48,546 bases of DNA from Xanthobacteraceae bacterium (GCA_024508855.1 JANINJ010000010.1:1-48546), one strand, 5' to 3'; positions 31,335-40,854 are shown, numbered from the stretch's first letter. The notes: generated by a model from the sequence alone, not told the origin. Program-made: numbers and translations.

Positions 31335-32770
31335 TAGTTGCGCCCTTTCACGGTGCGAAGTTTGTAAATGGGCGTGAAGTCGATGTAGCGCGCGACAGTG
31401 ATAGCGATGGTGTCGCCCTGGTTACGATAGATGGACCGTTTTACTTCGGATCCCTGCTTCAGCAATTCGGCGACGGCATTCTGCCCGGTGGATTGCGTGC
31501 TTGGCAAGACGAAGATTCCTGCGCCGGCACCGCTGCCCGACGTGCCCGCAGCCTTGGCGGTGGCGACGGCGCTAACGTCCTGCAGCAGCGAGAACATCAA
31601 CGGGCCGCTGTAGCGCTCCCAATACTTGTTATCGACATCGCCGTCAATGCCCGAGCGGCCGAGACGGTCGCTGCCGGGCGAGAACAGGTCGAAGGTCACG
31701 AAGTGCGGCGCCGGCGTGACGGCACGGGTCCAGAGGACAAAGATCGAGCGCGATCCCGGTGACGCGTCACGGGAATACTCGCCGTTGATGCGCGTGCCGC
31801 GTTCCGCCAGCAGCACCTTGCCGTCCATCGAATAAATCGGGAAGTCGGTCACGCACTCGACAAAGCCAGCTTGTTCGGTACGGATCCCCGTGGTGAGGGT
31901 ACACGTGATCGGCTCGCCCTTCGCGAGCGTGAGATGCGGGTTCGGGATGACACCTACGCCACCGTTCGGGGTTTGAATCCCGACGAGCTGGCTGGCCAGT
32001 GCGCCGCCATTTTGTGGAGCGGGCATCGGCGCTGGGCCGGCCGCGGTCGTAACGGCCGGCGCGGCAGGCGCGCGCGCAGGCATACGCCGGTTGCATTCGG
32101 CCTCTGCTTCCGCGCCGCCATGAATGCCGACGCAATCGTCGCTACGATCCGCCGTGCGCGGTCCGGCTGCTGTACGCGCTGCAGGCGCATCGCCGAAGTC
32201 GCCCAAATCACCGCTCAGCTTACGGTCCGGAATTTTCGTGTCGCCTTGGGAATTATTCGCGCCGCTGGCCTGCGACTGCGCGTACGTGCCTGCATCACCC
32301 TCCATGCCCGGCGGCAGACGGTTGCTGGTCCCGGACGGCGGGGAACCGACTGGACGATCATTTGAGCCGCGACGTACTGGGGCCGCGGATGGGCGTGCAT
32401 CGCCGGCAAGGCCTGGTAGCGGTTGGTATGCAGAATCGGCGGCGGCCGTGCCAACGCTACTGCCGACGGGAACAGATCCGCTATCCATGCTCGAGCCCGA
32501 AGCGGCGCGGTCGAGATCGAGGGGAACCTTGATCTCGGCGGCTGGCTTCACCTCGGTCTTTTTAACGGGCTGTTCGGGTGCAGTCTTCTTCTCCGACATC
32601 ATCGGCGCGACGAATTTCCACGCCACGCCGCCAAGGATCACGACAGAAGCCGCGATCGCTACCATCATGGCCAGAATCTTTTGGCCGGTACCGCCATGGG
32701 TCTGCGCGATGTTATCCAAGTCCGACCGGGCGGCATCCGGCTTCGCTCCCTTTTGCTTACTGAGAAACAT
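31334..32770 (-). CDS. virB10: VirB10/TrbI-type channel protein
   Basis: A 478-residue protein spanning both membranes. A cytoplasmic N-terminus is followed by a membrane helix at about residues 32-52 (ILAMMVAIAASVVILGGVAW), a long Pro/Ser/Ala-rich linker through ~residue 250, and the C-terminal TrbI beta-barrel domain (ITCTLTTGIRTEQAGFVECV, VLLAERGTRINGEYS). VirB10 senses ATP use by the inner-membrane motors and opens the outer-membrane gate. It overlaps virB9 by 14 bp. Confidence 0.93.
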   Translation of the reverse strand: MFLSKQKGAKPDAARSDLDNIAQTHGGTGQKILAMMVAIAASVVILGGVAWKFVAPMMSEKKTAPEQPVKKTEVKPAAEIKVPLDLDRAASGSSMDSGSVPVGSSVGTAAADSAYQPLPGLAGDARPSAAPVRRGSNDRPVGSPPSGTSNRLPPGMEGDAGTYAQSQASGANNSQGDTKIPDRKLSGDLGDFGDAPAARTAAGPRTADRSDDCVGIHGGAEAEAECNRRMPARAPAAPAVTTAAGPAPMPAPQNGGALASQLVGIQTPNGGVGVIPNPHLTLAKGEPITCTLTTGIRTEQAGFVECVTDFPIYSMDGKVLLAERGTRINGEYSRDASPGSRSIFVLWTRAVTPAPHFVTFDLFSPGSDRLGRSGIDGDVDNKYWERYSGPLMFSLLQDVSAVATAKAAGTSGSGAGAGIFVLPSTQSTGQNAVAELLKQGSEVKRSIYRNQGDTIAITVARYIDFTPIYKLRTVKGRN

Positions 32771-33641
32771 TGTTCACCTTCCTTACTTCGCGGATAACGC
32801 TGTCCGATACGGTCTTCGTGCTGTTGTTCGGCCCGGTGGGCGAAAAACTGCCGTTGATAAGACAAGCGACCTGGCCGAGATGGCGCAGCACGAACTGTTT
32901 GGCCACGCGGTGGATCACCAGCATGTCGTTCTCTGTGTGCTGGGGCACGCGCGTTTCCGATCCGTCTTCCTCTTTCACGAACACGGCCGGCCACGGATGG
33001 TTCGGTGCGAACGTCAACACGGTCTGCTCGCCGTTGTCATAGGCCGAGGTCGGCGTCAATTCCTCCGGCCCCATGATTCCGTAGTTGCCGTTGATGATCT
33101 GTTCGCGCGGCGCCGGGCGCTCCTCTGCGGCATTGGGCGGTCCGCCACCGAAAGCGTGCTCGATGTCCCTTTCTTCGCGCGCCGCCAACTGGGCGGCGAC
33201 AACCTGGGGATCTGGCGGTGGTGGCGGCGCCGGGCGCTTCGGCGGCTCTGGCGGGTAATCGAAGCTGATATTCCACGTTTCGACTTCACCCTTTTTCGCG
33301 CTGACGAGCTTGAACCAATAAACCCGCGTGCTTTTTGTCGACCAGACTTTCAAGTTCGTGTCCGGCAATGCGGCCTTTGGTTTCAATGCGAGAATGTTGC
33401 CGTTCTGTTTGACCGTCCAGGCCTCGCGGTCGCCCATTGCAAATCGGATGTCGTTTTCACCTGGACTCAGCTCGATTTCCAGATAGGTTCCGGCCTTTAC
33501 CTTCACCTCGAAAACGTCCAGCACGTACGGCGCCCTCTGGAAATGAGGATCTGCACCTGCGGGAACAGGCTTGACCAGCGCGTGCGCGGCGCCGGTCGAG
33601 GCTATCAGTGCTGCGACAAGCAAAATTCGAATCGGCTTCAT
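32757..33641 (-). CDS. virB9: VirB9 outer-membrane core protein
   Basis: A 294-residue periplasmic protein with signal MKPIRILLVAALIASTGAAHA. The N-terminal domain (YVLDVFEVKVKAGTYLEIEL) and C-terminal domain (VFVKEEDGSETRVPQHTEND) match VirB9, which with VirB7 and VirB10 builds the outer core ring. A Pro-rich linker (PAPPPPPDP) lies between. ATGA overlap with virB8. Confidence 0.92.
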   Translation of the reverse strand: MKPIRILLVAALIASTGAAHALVKPVPAGADPHFQRAPYVLDVFEVKVKAGTYLEIELSPGENDIRFAMGDREAWTVKQNGNILALKPKAALPDTNLKVWSTKSTRVYWFKLVSAKKGEVETWNISFDYPPEPPKRPAPPPPPDPQVVAAQLAAREERDIEHAFGGGPPNAAEERPAPREQIINGNYGIMGPEELTPTSAYDNGEQTVLTFAPNHPWPAVFVKEEDGSETRVPQHTENDMLVIHRVAKQFVLRHLGQVACLINGSFSPTGPNNSTKTVSDSVIREVRKVNNVSQ

Positions 33642-34378
33642 TGCACGCTCCTGGTATCGTCGACCTTGACCTCGCGTTCTGGGCCTGCGGGATCTGCCCG
33701 ATAGTTCACTACTTGAAAGCCGAATGGATTCGTCGCCAAGTCGTCGATCACGGTTGGAACTGCATCGGCATCGTAGGTAAAGGTCAGGGTTGCAATATAG
33801 GGCTGCGTGGTCGTCACGTGACCGACCAGGTGCTTTTCCTTGTCGAAGCGAAATTGAGCACTACGAGCCTTCGGCATGGAAGGGTTCGACGGCAACCACT
33901 GGATGCTGGGATTTACGACCTTGACCTGATCCTTCGAGCCTAGCGTGTTCAGAAATGCGGTCGGCTTCTCGACGTAATCGTGACGCCACTGCCCGCGTAA
34001 GTCTTCCGGCAGCTGGTTGAACACGGTTCGGTAATTCAATTCGGCTTCGCCGCGCGTAAAGCTTTCCCGGGCCCTCACGTGAATGGCGATATCCGCGATC
34101 ATCCGCTGCTCGTGTTTGTCGTCGACGTTCATCCGTTCCTTGCCAACACGTACCTCGTAGTTCCCGGTCTGTTTGTCGACCACGATCGGGATTGGCGTGA
34201 ACTCATGCATCATGGTCAAAGGAATAACGGCGGCCACCAAGCCGACGGCAAGAATTGACATACCGATAAACCCGATCGTGCGAATCTTCAGTTTCCGATC
34301 GAGTGCTTCACGCTCCGACACGTCCCACTCGATCATGGTCGCAAAGAACGTGGTCGCGTCAGCTGGCTTCTTGCTCAT
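33638..34378 (-). CDS. virB8: VirB8 inner-membrane assembly factor
   Basis: A 246-residue protein with a short cytoplasmic tail, a membrane helix at residues about 35-55 (IGFIGMSILAVGLVAAVIPL) and the NTF2-like periplasmic domain ending in NPFGFQVVNY, the NPxG motif. VirB8 recruits other channel parts. Its C-terminal segment is echoed by the small secreted protein encoded at 3258-3599. Confidence 0.93.
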   Translation of the reverse strand: MSKKPADATTFFATMIEWDVSEREALDRKLKIRTIGFIGMSILAVGLVAAVIPLTMMHEFTPIPIVVDKQTGNYEVRVGKERMNVDDKHEQRMIADIAIHVRARESFTRGEAELNYRTVFNQLPEDLRGQWRHDYVEKPTAFLNTLGSKDQVKVVNPSIQWLPSNPSMPKARSAQFRFDKEKHLVGHVTTTQPYIATLTFTYDADAVPTVIDDLATNPFGFQVVNYRADPAGPEREVKVDDTRSVQ

Positions 34379-34517
34379 GCTTTTTCCCCATACACGAAAT
34401 ACTGGCCAAATTGGCTTCCGGGTTCACCTTGCGCACAGGGCCGGAACACTCTGCCGGCGGCTTCACGCTCGTGCAGCCCGCGGTCAGCAAGACTGCCAAA
34501 ATTAAGAGTTGCTTCAT
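34359..34517 (-). CDS. virB7: VirB7 lipoprotein
   Basis: A 52-residue lipoprotein with signal MKQLLILAVLLTAGC (lipobox LTAGC, Cys15) and two further cysteines, one of which may link to VirB9. It sits between virB6 and virB8 where virB7 belongs in this order, and overlaps the virB8 start by 20 bp. ATG at 34517 has a modest ribosome binding site (TAAACGTTACCG). Confidence 0.85.
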   Translation of the reverse strand: MKQLLILAVLLTAGCTSVKPPAECSGPVRKVNPEANLASISCMGKKHEQEAS

Positions 34518-34544
34518 CGGTAACGTTTATTAAAAATTGAATTC

Positions 34545-35639
34545 TTAGGACTTGCCACCACCGCCGCCACCACCGCCGCCGCCGGCTAGTCGACCGACAC
34601 CACCGCGCCATGCCGTGCTGACGACGTTGGCTACGCCGCTTCCGAACGAACCGCCGCTGCCACCTGTCAGGCTGCCCACCAACGTCCGGGTTTCCAACGC
34701 CACGAGGGCCATCGGAATGAACACAAGGACCATCTGCAGCGCGATCGAAACCACGTTGATCTGTGCGGAGGCCATGTTGCCGGCGGCATTACCTGCATTT
34801 ACCGCCCCCTCGACGACGTTTCCGCTTATCGCTTTGCCAAGCATCGAGTACAAGGCTTCAGCCAAGCCCAACTGGGCCTGAAACGAATCCGTAATGGCCT
34901 TGGTCAGCTTGGTCATGAACTTGTCTGCGATGCCCGTAAATAGCAGCATGGTCAACGTCGACATCACGGAGAGCATCACAAAATAGAACGCGGTGTTGAG
35001 CCAGCCGGTGAACCAGCTGCGTGTCCCCGGAATTGCGAGGAAGAAGATGAACAGAGGGCCGACGGAAAGGATGTACGCCATGCCGATCTTTGCATAAAGA
35101 ATATTGAAGATCACGATCACCAGGAGAACGACGCCGGCGCAAATCATCAGCGCACAGGCTACGAAGAGGGCCAGCGCACCGCCGACGTTCCAGTCCTTGA
35201 AGGCGTCGACCGCAGCCTGCAGGGTGCCCAGTACCAACTGCTCTAACGCACCTGTCAGTTGGTCCGCGGCTGTCGTACTCGTGATCGCGGCTGCACCGCC
35301 GTTGACCGTGGTTTGCATCTTGGCTATGGCGTAGGTCAGCTCGTTGGGGATCGACACCATTGGCGTAACAACCCAGGCAAGATAGAAGACGGATGCAAAT
35401 TGAAGGATCAGCACGAACTTGGCCATCTTCGTGAACCAGTCCTTTACCGACGATCCGTGGCCATGCCAGATAGCACCGGCCCACACCAGAGCAAGAATGC
35501 CGAGGGATACCCATGCAATCGGCACGATGTATTCGCTGATGCCGACCCATGCCACGCCCATGACTTCATCTAGCACCTCGTCGACGGTCTTGAAGAAGTC
35601 GCTGAACAGGTGGACGTCGTATGTCGGTAAAGAGGCCAT
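34545..35639 (-). CDS. virB6: VirB6 polytopic membrane protein
   Basis: A 364-residue protein with a periplasmic N-terminus and six or more helices, including YIVPIAWVSLGILALVWAGA (36-55), FVLILQFASVFYLAWVV, ALFVACALMICAGVVLLVIV and FYFVMLSVMSTLTMLLFTGI. It ends in a Gly-rich tail (nine consecutive glycines before KS). VirB6 forms part of the inner-membrane channel. It starts 8 bp after the virB5 stop. Confidence 0.92.
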   Translation of the reverse strand: MASLPTYDVHLFSDFFKTVDEVLDEVMGVAWVGISEYIVPIAWVSLGILALVWAGAIWHGHGSSVKDWFTKMAKFVLILQFASVFYLAWVVTPMVSIPNELTYAIAKMQTTVNGGAAAITSTTAADQLTGALEQLVLGTLQAAVDAFKDWNVGGALALFVACALMICAGVVLLVIVIFNILYAKIGMAYILSVGPLFIFFLAIPGTRSWFTGWLNTAFYFVMLSVMSTLTMLLFTGIADKFMTKLTKAITDSFQAQLGLAEALYSMLGKAISGNVVEGAVNAGNAAGNMASAQINVVSIALQMVLVFIPMALVALETRTLVGSLTGGSGGSFGSGVANVVSTAWRGGVGRLAGGGGGGGGGGKS

Positions 35640-35647
35640 GTCTGTCC

Positions 35648-36340
35648 TTAGAAGCGAATCATGCCGGGCTTGAGCATCTTCACGGTGTTGTCGATCGAGT
35701 TGCGGCGAGTCATTTCCTCGCGCGCTTTCTCGGCTTGCTGGAGGTATTGCAACTTGCTGGTTTCCGCCTGTACCTTGATCTGGCTGAGCTGGATACGGGC
35801 TTGCAGGTCCTGCATCGCCTTCGGGTCTGGCGTGTCTTTAATCTTGTCCACGTAACGTTGCAAGTCGTCGATCTCTGCGGTCGCCTTTGCATAACCGGTC
35901 TCGCCAACGTACTGTTTCATGGCGTAGGACTGCCATTCAGCCTTGCAACGGGCCTGCGTCGCTGGATCGCCGTAGGTCGCGCAGTCTCGCGCCTGGTTCA
36001 TCCGAACGATGTCGTTGAGGTTGCCGCTGATACCGGCCGGCGCCTTCCCGCCGCGCAGCTGCTGCATGGTCTGCTGGAGATCGGAAGGGAGATATTGCTG
36101 CACTAGCTTGTCGTTCAGCAGGCCGGCAATGTCGCGCGTCCCGACCGTGTTCTTGTACATGCGCTCGGCTGCGCGGACCTGGTCGCGAAGCTGGTCCAGC
36201 TGGTCCTTGTAATACGCGATGTTTTCGACTTGGTTCGCGATGCGAGTAGTCAGCGCGACGCCGTCTGTGACGGGGATTTGTGCATGCGCGCCAGAGACGA
36301 ACAAGGCGGCTGCGGTCGTAATCAGGATGTGACGAATCAT
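35648..36340 (-). CDS. virB5: VirB5 minor pilus protein
   Basis: A 230-residue secreted protein (signal MIRHILITTAAALFVSGAHA, then QIPVTDG). The rest is a long helical bundle with VENIAYYKDQLDQLRDQVRA and repeated Gln/Lys-rich helices, as in VirB5, which sits at the tip of the conjugative pilus and helps contact the recipient. It shares one base with the virB4 stop (TAATG). Confidence 0.9.
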   Translation of the reverse strand: MIRHILITTAAALFVSGAHAQIPVTDGVALTTRIANQVENIAYYKDQLDQLRDQVRAAERMYKNTVGTRDIAGLLNDKLVQQYLPSDLQQTMQQLRGGKAPAGISGNLNDIVRMNQARDCATYGDPATQARCKAEWQSYAMKQYVGETGYAKATAEIDDLQRYVDKIKDTPDPKAMQDLQARIQLSQIKVQAETSKLQYLQQAEKAREEMTRRNSIDNTVKMLKPGMIRF

Positions 36341-38886
36341 TAGTTTCTCCGTTTGAAAAATTCAGGAATCCAAAGCTCGGGCTTGCCGTCGAACTGGTCG
36401 ATCAGGCTTCGTGCGATCGGGAGGTTGTCGACGCTGCCTGACAGGACCGACAAAATGTCGTCCATGCCACTGAGGTCGAGTTGCACGACGACCGATTCGA
36501 CGCCGCGCTTGAGCAGGAATGAACCCGGCTTGTCGTGCATGCCGGTGCGCACCTGATCGAACTCTTGCCGGGTGAGCTTCAGGCCATGGATATAAGCTTC
36601 CTCATCCGCCTGCAGGTTCGGGAAGATCATGAGGGTTGGGAACTGCGTCGTCAGCACGCCCTTGAGCGGCCCGTTGGTAAGGTCGGAGGCGTCCTGAACG
36701 CCGAGGCCGATCAAGCCTTCCTGCTTACGAATCCGGCGTGCGTCGTCCTCGATCCACTCGTGACGCAACATCGGATCCTGCAGGGCGACGCTGGCCTCGT
36801 CCAGCTCGACCGAATGAGGTCGCCCCGGGGCATGCTGCTTGATCTTGTAGCGCAGGTAGCGCAGGATCGGCGTGCGCGCGAGGTTGTCGTCCAAGAACTC
36901 CGTCATGTCGAAACCGAAGTCGTTGGCGGCCGTTAAATCGAACCGATCGTCTTCGCAGTCGAGAACCCATGCATAGGCGCCGTCCTCGACCCAGCGGCTC
37001 AAGGCAGTCTTCAGGGTCGCGTTCTTGAGCGTGTCCAAAAGACGCGCCCAGCGCCGACGAGGTTCGGACAGGCGATAGACTTCCTGAATCGCGGCCGCAA
37101 GTTCCTTCTCGTCGTCCGGCGTGACGGCGTAGTGCCGGCCCTGCTCCTCGTATTGCTCGGCACACCATTTGGCCATGCTGAGTTGGAAAAAATTATTCTT
37201 GGCGTTGTTCGCGAGCTTGAACAGGTTGATCCCGGTCGGCTTGTTCTTCTCGAATCTGAAATAGATGCCCCCGGACGCATTGATAAAAATTTCCTGGCCG
37301 CAGTCGCGGTCGAACGTGAACGACCGATAAGGGCCATTCTTAATACTTACCTTGCGCGTGAGAGCTCGGAACAAGCACACAACAACCGTCTTGCCTGAAC
37401 CATTGGGGCCAACCGCAATGAAGTTTCCAGATTCCTTACGCTGTTGACGGCGCCGCGGCTGCGCTTCGTCCTGGGCGGCTTCGACGGGGGGGCCCTCGAT
37501 CTCATCTGCGCCCTCCTCCGCATTCGCTTCGTCGTCGTTCTCCTGAGCGTATTCGAGCTGTGCGCCCTGATCTTTCAGGGTTTGGCGCGATACGTGGTAG
37601 TTGAAGAAATAAGGGGACTGGCCGTTTGTTTTGAGCATCGCAATCGGCATGCCCCACTGGCTGCCGGCAGCATTCCCCGTTACATAGTTGTGCATCGGGA
37701 AAAAGCTGACAAAGTTCGCCGTGCTTATCGGCTGGGCGCGTGGCCGCTTCATGCGGAAATTACCGGGCAACATGCCATAGTACGAAGCAATGAGGGTGCC
37801 ACGCGTTTCGCGAAACACTTCAATGCTCTTTTCTTCGAAAGCGGCCATCGCCTGATGAATCGCCGCGTTCAGCTCGTCGATCGAATCGCCGTAAAGAGTG
37901 AGGATGAATTCGTGCTCACCCATGCCGAACTTGCCGTTCTGCAGTTGGGTGATTGCATTGTTCAGTTCTTTCATCTGGTCCGTGTTTCCGGTGGTGCTTT
38001 GCACGTGGGAAAGCTGGACTTTCAGCAAGCGCTCAGCGCGCGCGGCCGACATGAAGGTCAGGGATTGCGACAGAATGAATTCGCACTTGAGCTTATACAA
38101 CCCGTGTAACGCGCTCGGGCGAATTTGCTCGATCGAGTATGGTGCGCGCAAGGTAAGGCAGGCGGCATACCGCGTGCTGCCAGGCCGATCAATCACGACG
38201 ACATCGCCCTTGAACGTGATGTCGCTGCGCTGGATGGCCGTCGCCAACACATAGCGGTTAATCGCCACTGGCTGAGAGTCCCCACCGTTCAAGATGCGGG
38301 CGTACAGTTCAGAATAGTCTGCCAGCGAGTTGCCGTGCGCATCCTCGCGCGTGCCCAGCAGCGTCGGGTGATAACGACGCAGACTTACCATCAGCTGGTC
38401 GGTGATATGTCCAATTTCTTCATGTGCCTTGACGTGCGCGGCGCGGCGGTCGTCTACCTTCTTGATGAGACGTTGCGCCACGCGCTCCGCGTCCGATCCC
38501 GCGGGCCGGTATACCGGCGAAATGTAGAGTTCGTTAGTGTAGAAGTCCTCCTTCGACAAGCGCGCTGCGTATTGTTTGTTGAGTTCGCGCGAAAAATAGT
38601 TGTCGTACTCGATTCCGCTGAAGTCGTAGTTGATCTTCCGCCGCACCAGGTGCGTCCACAGGGCCACCCGCGTATTGCGAGCGCCGAGGGTATTCAAGCT
38701 CGAAAACAACTGGTCGGACAGGCCGTTGAGCATGGAACCGGCCATGGTTTCGAACGGCAGGCCCATGACCTGGATCGTTCGTACCATGTCCCAATCCACG
38801 GTCGAGACGGTGAATTCGTCGATGGGGAAGCGATACGGGATGTATTTCGTCGCCGTTTGTTCGCGCTGGTTACTCAGGGTGGTCAT
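36340..38886 (-). CDS. virB4: VirB4 secretion ATPase
   Basis: An 848-residue ATPase. Walker A GPNGSGKT lies at about residues 490-497 in GNFIAVGPNGSGKTVVVCLF, and HSVELDEASVAL is the Walker B region. The N-terminal half (VirB4 CagE domain) carries SLRRYHPTLLG and the family pattern. An acidic insert (QENDDEANAEEGADEIEGPP) precedes Walker A. VirB4 drives pilus assembly and channel work at the inner membrane. It overlaps virB3 by 17 bp. Confidence 0.93.
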   Translation of the reverse strand: MTTLSNQREQTATKYIPYRFPIDEFTVSTVDWDMVRTIQVMGLPFETMAGSMLNGLSDQLFSSLNTLGARNTRVALWTHLVRRKINYDFSGIEYDNYFSRELNKQYAARLSKEDFYTNELYISPVYRPAGSDAERVAQRLIKKVDDRRAAHVKAHEEIGHITDQLMVSLRRYHPTLLGTREDAHGNSLADYSELYARILNGGDSQPVAINRYVLATAIQRSDITFKGDVVVIDRPGSTRYAACLTLRAPYSIEQIRPSALHGLYKLKCEFILSQSLTFMSAARAERLLKVQLSHVQSTTGNTDQMKELNNAITQLQNGKFGMGEHEFILTLYGDSIDELNAAIHQAMAAFEEKSIEVFRETRGTLIASYYGMLPGNFRMKRPRAQPISTANFVSFFPMHNYVTGNAAGSQWGMPIAMLKTNGQSPYFFNYHVSRQTLKDQGAQLEYAQENDDEANAEEGADEIEGPPVEAAQDEAQPRRRQQRKESGNFIAVGPNGSGKTVVVCLFRALTRKVSIKNGPYRSFTFDRDCGQEIFINASGGIYFRFEKNKPTGINLFKLANNAKNNFFQLSMAKWCAEQYEEQGRHYAVTPDDEKELAAAIQEVYRLSEPRRRWARLLDTLKNATLKTALSRWVEDGAYAWVLDCEDDRFDLTAANDFGFDMTEFLDDNLARTPILRYLRYKIKQHAPGRPHSVELDEASVALQDPMLRHEWIEDDARRIRKQEGLIGLGVQDASDLTNGPLKGVLTTQFPTLMIFPNLQADEEAYIHGLKLTRQEFDQVRTGMHDKPGSFLLKRGVESVVVQLDLSGMDDILSVLSGSVDNLPIARSLIDQFDGKPELWIPEFFKRRN

Positions 38887-39199
38887 CAGGTTTCGCTTTG
38901 GTACGAAGTTGTTTTGCAGTGAAGGTGACGCCGCTTCCTCGCAGATAACGGTTGCCGACTGAAACGTAGTGGTTGAAGTTCACCCATAAGGTGCGAGGCC
39001 AGAACGGGTCGTTCTGCGTCATAAGAACCGGCACGGCATGCAACGGGAGCAGAGCCAAGGCCCACAAGCCGATGAAACGAATTCCCATCAGCAACAAAAT
39101 GCATTCCGCAAAAAAGACGTCGAGCGGAACCCATAGCATCATGGCCGGGCGTTGTGCCGCCCGGATCACCGTGCTCGACTTGAGGTCCTCGTCCGCCAT
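38870..39199 (-). CDS. virB3: VirB3 inner-membrane protein
   Basis: A 109-residue protein beginning MADEDLKSSTVIRAAQRPAM, the common VirB3 opening that includes the R-P turn before the membrane. Two close hydrophobic helices (LWVPLDVFFAECILLLMG and GLWALALLPLHAVPVLM) are followed by a hydrophilic tail. It assists pilin use with VirB4. ATG at 39199, 2 bp after virB2; the longer frame overlaps virB2. Confidence 0.88.
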   Translation of the reverse strand: MADEDLKSSTVIRAAQRPAMMLWVPLDVFFAECILLLMGIRFIGLWALALLPLHAVPVLMTQNDPFWPRTLWVNFNHYVSVGNRYLRGSGVTFTAKQLRTKAKPDDHPE

Positions 39200-39201
39200 G
39201 A

Positions 39202-39579
39202 TTACAAGGTGGAAATATCGCCGCCGGCACCGCCCATCCAAAACTTGATTGCCTGGATGATGGCCACGACACCGAAGAAACAAGCGGTGTAGATCAGGGT
39301 ATTGATAATCGCTTTGCGCGGATCCTGCGTGCCCAGGAAGTTACCGGCCTTCGCGTTAATGAACTGGACCAGCAATGTGATCCCGGCAAATACGCCCCCC
39401 AAGCCATATATCCAGTTGAAGACGTTGACGAGCGTGCTCTTGGTACTCGCGCCATCGGCGGCCATCACGTCTTGGCATACGAAAGCCAAAGCAAAGCATG
39501 CGACCGCTGCCTTGTTGTAGCCGTTGGTGATCGACGGTGAGGTAGCGAGGCGGGCGACCGCAGATTTCAGGTGTTTCAT
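39202..39579 (-). CDS. virB2: VirB2 conjugative pilin
   Basis: A 125-residue prepilin. A long signal peptide ends near DVMA-ADGAST; the mature part has two membrane helices (FNWIYGLGGVFAGITLLVQF and AIINTLIYTACFFGVVAIIQAI), as in VirB2/TraA pilins. ATG at 39579 follows a strong TTAGGAGTAGGA. A promoter lies at 39686-39714. Confidence 0.9.
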   Translation of the reverse strand: MKHLKSAVARLATSPSITNGYNKAAVACFALAFVCQDVMAADGASTKSTLVNVFNWIYGLGGVFAGITLLVQFINAKAGNFLGTQDPRKAIINTLIYTACFFGVVAIIQAIKFWMGGAGGDISTL

Positions 39580-39685
39580 TCCTACTCCTAAGTGAAAAAG
39601 ACGGGGTTCCGTCGGGTTAAAAAAGCTAATAGATTGCCAAAAGGAAAAGTGCACGAATTAGTTGCATTGCACCAACTGTTTCCAC

Positions 39686-39714
39686 ACAGTAACGCCATGA
39701 GCGAATAAAGTCAA
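39686..39714 (-). promoter_or_regulatory. Strong sigma70 promoter of the virB2 operon
   Basis: TTGACT (39709-39714) and TACTGT (39686-39691) are 17 bp apart on the - strand, about 105 bp before virB2. The shared motif AAAACGCAA lies 23 bp upstream of the -35 box (39737-39745). Confidence 0.7.
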
Positions 39715-39765
39715 GTTCGCAATAGCAAAACATATAAAAACGCAACAGCGAAAGAGTGGCGTTTG

Positions 39766-40329
39766 CTAGGGCTCGTCGAAGAATTCCTTCGCTTCGTCGT
39801 CGCGTTGCGTAGCTGCAGCCGTAGTGGTAGGGGACGTCGTGCGAGAAGGTTGCTTTTGAACCGAGCGGGATGCTTGCAATGCGCTGGGTCGCGACAGGAT
39901 CGCAGCTGCGTAGTTGTTGCTGACGGCCGCGTTTATGTTTCCAGAGTTATATCCGCGTAGAGCGGCAAAAACGGCGTCATCGCCACGCAAGCCGGTTGCC
40001 ACGGCCTTGCCGTGGTAATAGAGGAAGATCGTTTGAGCGTAGCTGAGATTCGTACAGGGGTGGAACACCTGGCGCCAGGTCAGCCCGAAACGCCGGATAT
40101 TGTCGATGTGGATTTGAGCTGGCCCTGCCGAAAATTTGAAGCCTTGCTGAATCAGTCGCTCGGCCGTTTGCACAGCCTCGTTGAAATTCTGTGGCTGCGG
40201 TTTCAGGCTGTCACGGCTATCCAATCCGATCGCGAAGGCGTTGAACGACGATTCCCGGCGGACGAGCCGCACGACGAGCGCAGTGTCGATCTCAGGCGCG
40301 CAATGCTGCGCCAATGCCACGTAATCCAT
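39766..40329 (-). CDS. virB1: VirB1 lytic transglycosylase
   Basis: A 187-residue enzyme. RRESSFNAFAIG has the catalytic Glu (residue 26); SAGPAQIHIDNIRRFGLTW and LRGYNSGN are the usual substrate-binding motifs. A low-complexity Ser/Thr/Gln tail follows. There is no signal peptide at the chosen start, which follows the kikA-like stop directly; the longer frame lies inside that gene. It opens peptidoglycan for the VirB channel. Confidence 0.9.
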   Translation of the reverse strand: MDYVALAQHCAPEIDTALVVRLVRRESSFNAFAIGLDSRDSLKPQPQNFNEAVQTAERLIQQGFKFSAGPAQIHIDNIRRFGLTWRQVFHPCTNLSYAQTIFLYYHGKAVATGLRGDDAVFAALRGYNSGNINAAVSNNYAAAILSRPSALQASRSVQKQPSRTTSPTTTAAATQRDDEAKEFFDEP

Positions 40330-40330
40330 A

Positions 40331-40792
40331 CTATCGAAGCATCTGCCCGCTTGCCGGCTCTTGGGGCGAAGGGGCCGGGGTGGACTGCGCCCCATCCTCA
40401 CCGGCCGCGTCCTCGTCACCCCACCAGATACGACTTTGCTGGACCCCGTTCGCGAACACGGTGACAACCCCACGCATCAGGCAGTAGTAGGCTCCATACT
40501 CATCCTGGGCCAGAGAGCCAGCTGGACAGTTGCGGGGAGACGCCCAATCGTGACGCGCATACTGCTCCTGACTGTTGCTCATGAGGCAAGTCGGGAAGGC
40601 ATGCCCGCGTGCCAATGAACGCCACAGCTTGCGAATCGGAGGGATACACTCTGCCACTGCCGTTGGGCCTTTCGGATTAGAAAGGCACAACAAAACCTCA
40701 CAGCCCCAATCGTCGGCGTGAGCGGCGACCGGGCTCAAAAGTAAGACCGAAGAAACACAAACACTGTTAAACAACCGAGATATACTTTTCAC
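40331..40792 (-). CDS. KikA/TrbM/MpfK-family secreted protein
   Basis: A 153-residue protein with a signal peptide (start GTG at 40792, SVCVSSVLLLSPVAAHA). The mature N-terminus DDWGCEVLLCLSNPKGPTAV with AECIPPIRKLWRSL and HAFPTC is the KikA/TrbM pattern found beside virB genes of IncN and IncP plasmids, with conserved cysteines. Its exact role in mating is not settled. It precedes virB1 directly. Confidence 0.85.
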   Translation of the reverse strand: MKSISRLFNSVCVSSVLLLSPVAAHADDWGCEVLLCLSNPKGPTAVAECIPPIRKLWRSLARGHAFPTCLMSNSQEQYARHDWASPRNCPAGSLAQDEYGAYYCLMRGVVTVFANGVQQSRIWWGDEDAAGEDGAQSTPAPSPQEPASGQMLR

Positions 40793-40854
40793 TTGTTTTC
40801 CCTAAGATAATAAATAGTGATTCTAGGAAACAAGCAAAGTATATCAAAACGCAA

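Noticed and set aside
32124-33704. 526-residue + strand frame
   Set aside because: Antisense to virB10 and virB9.
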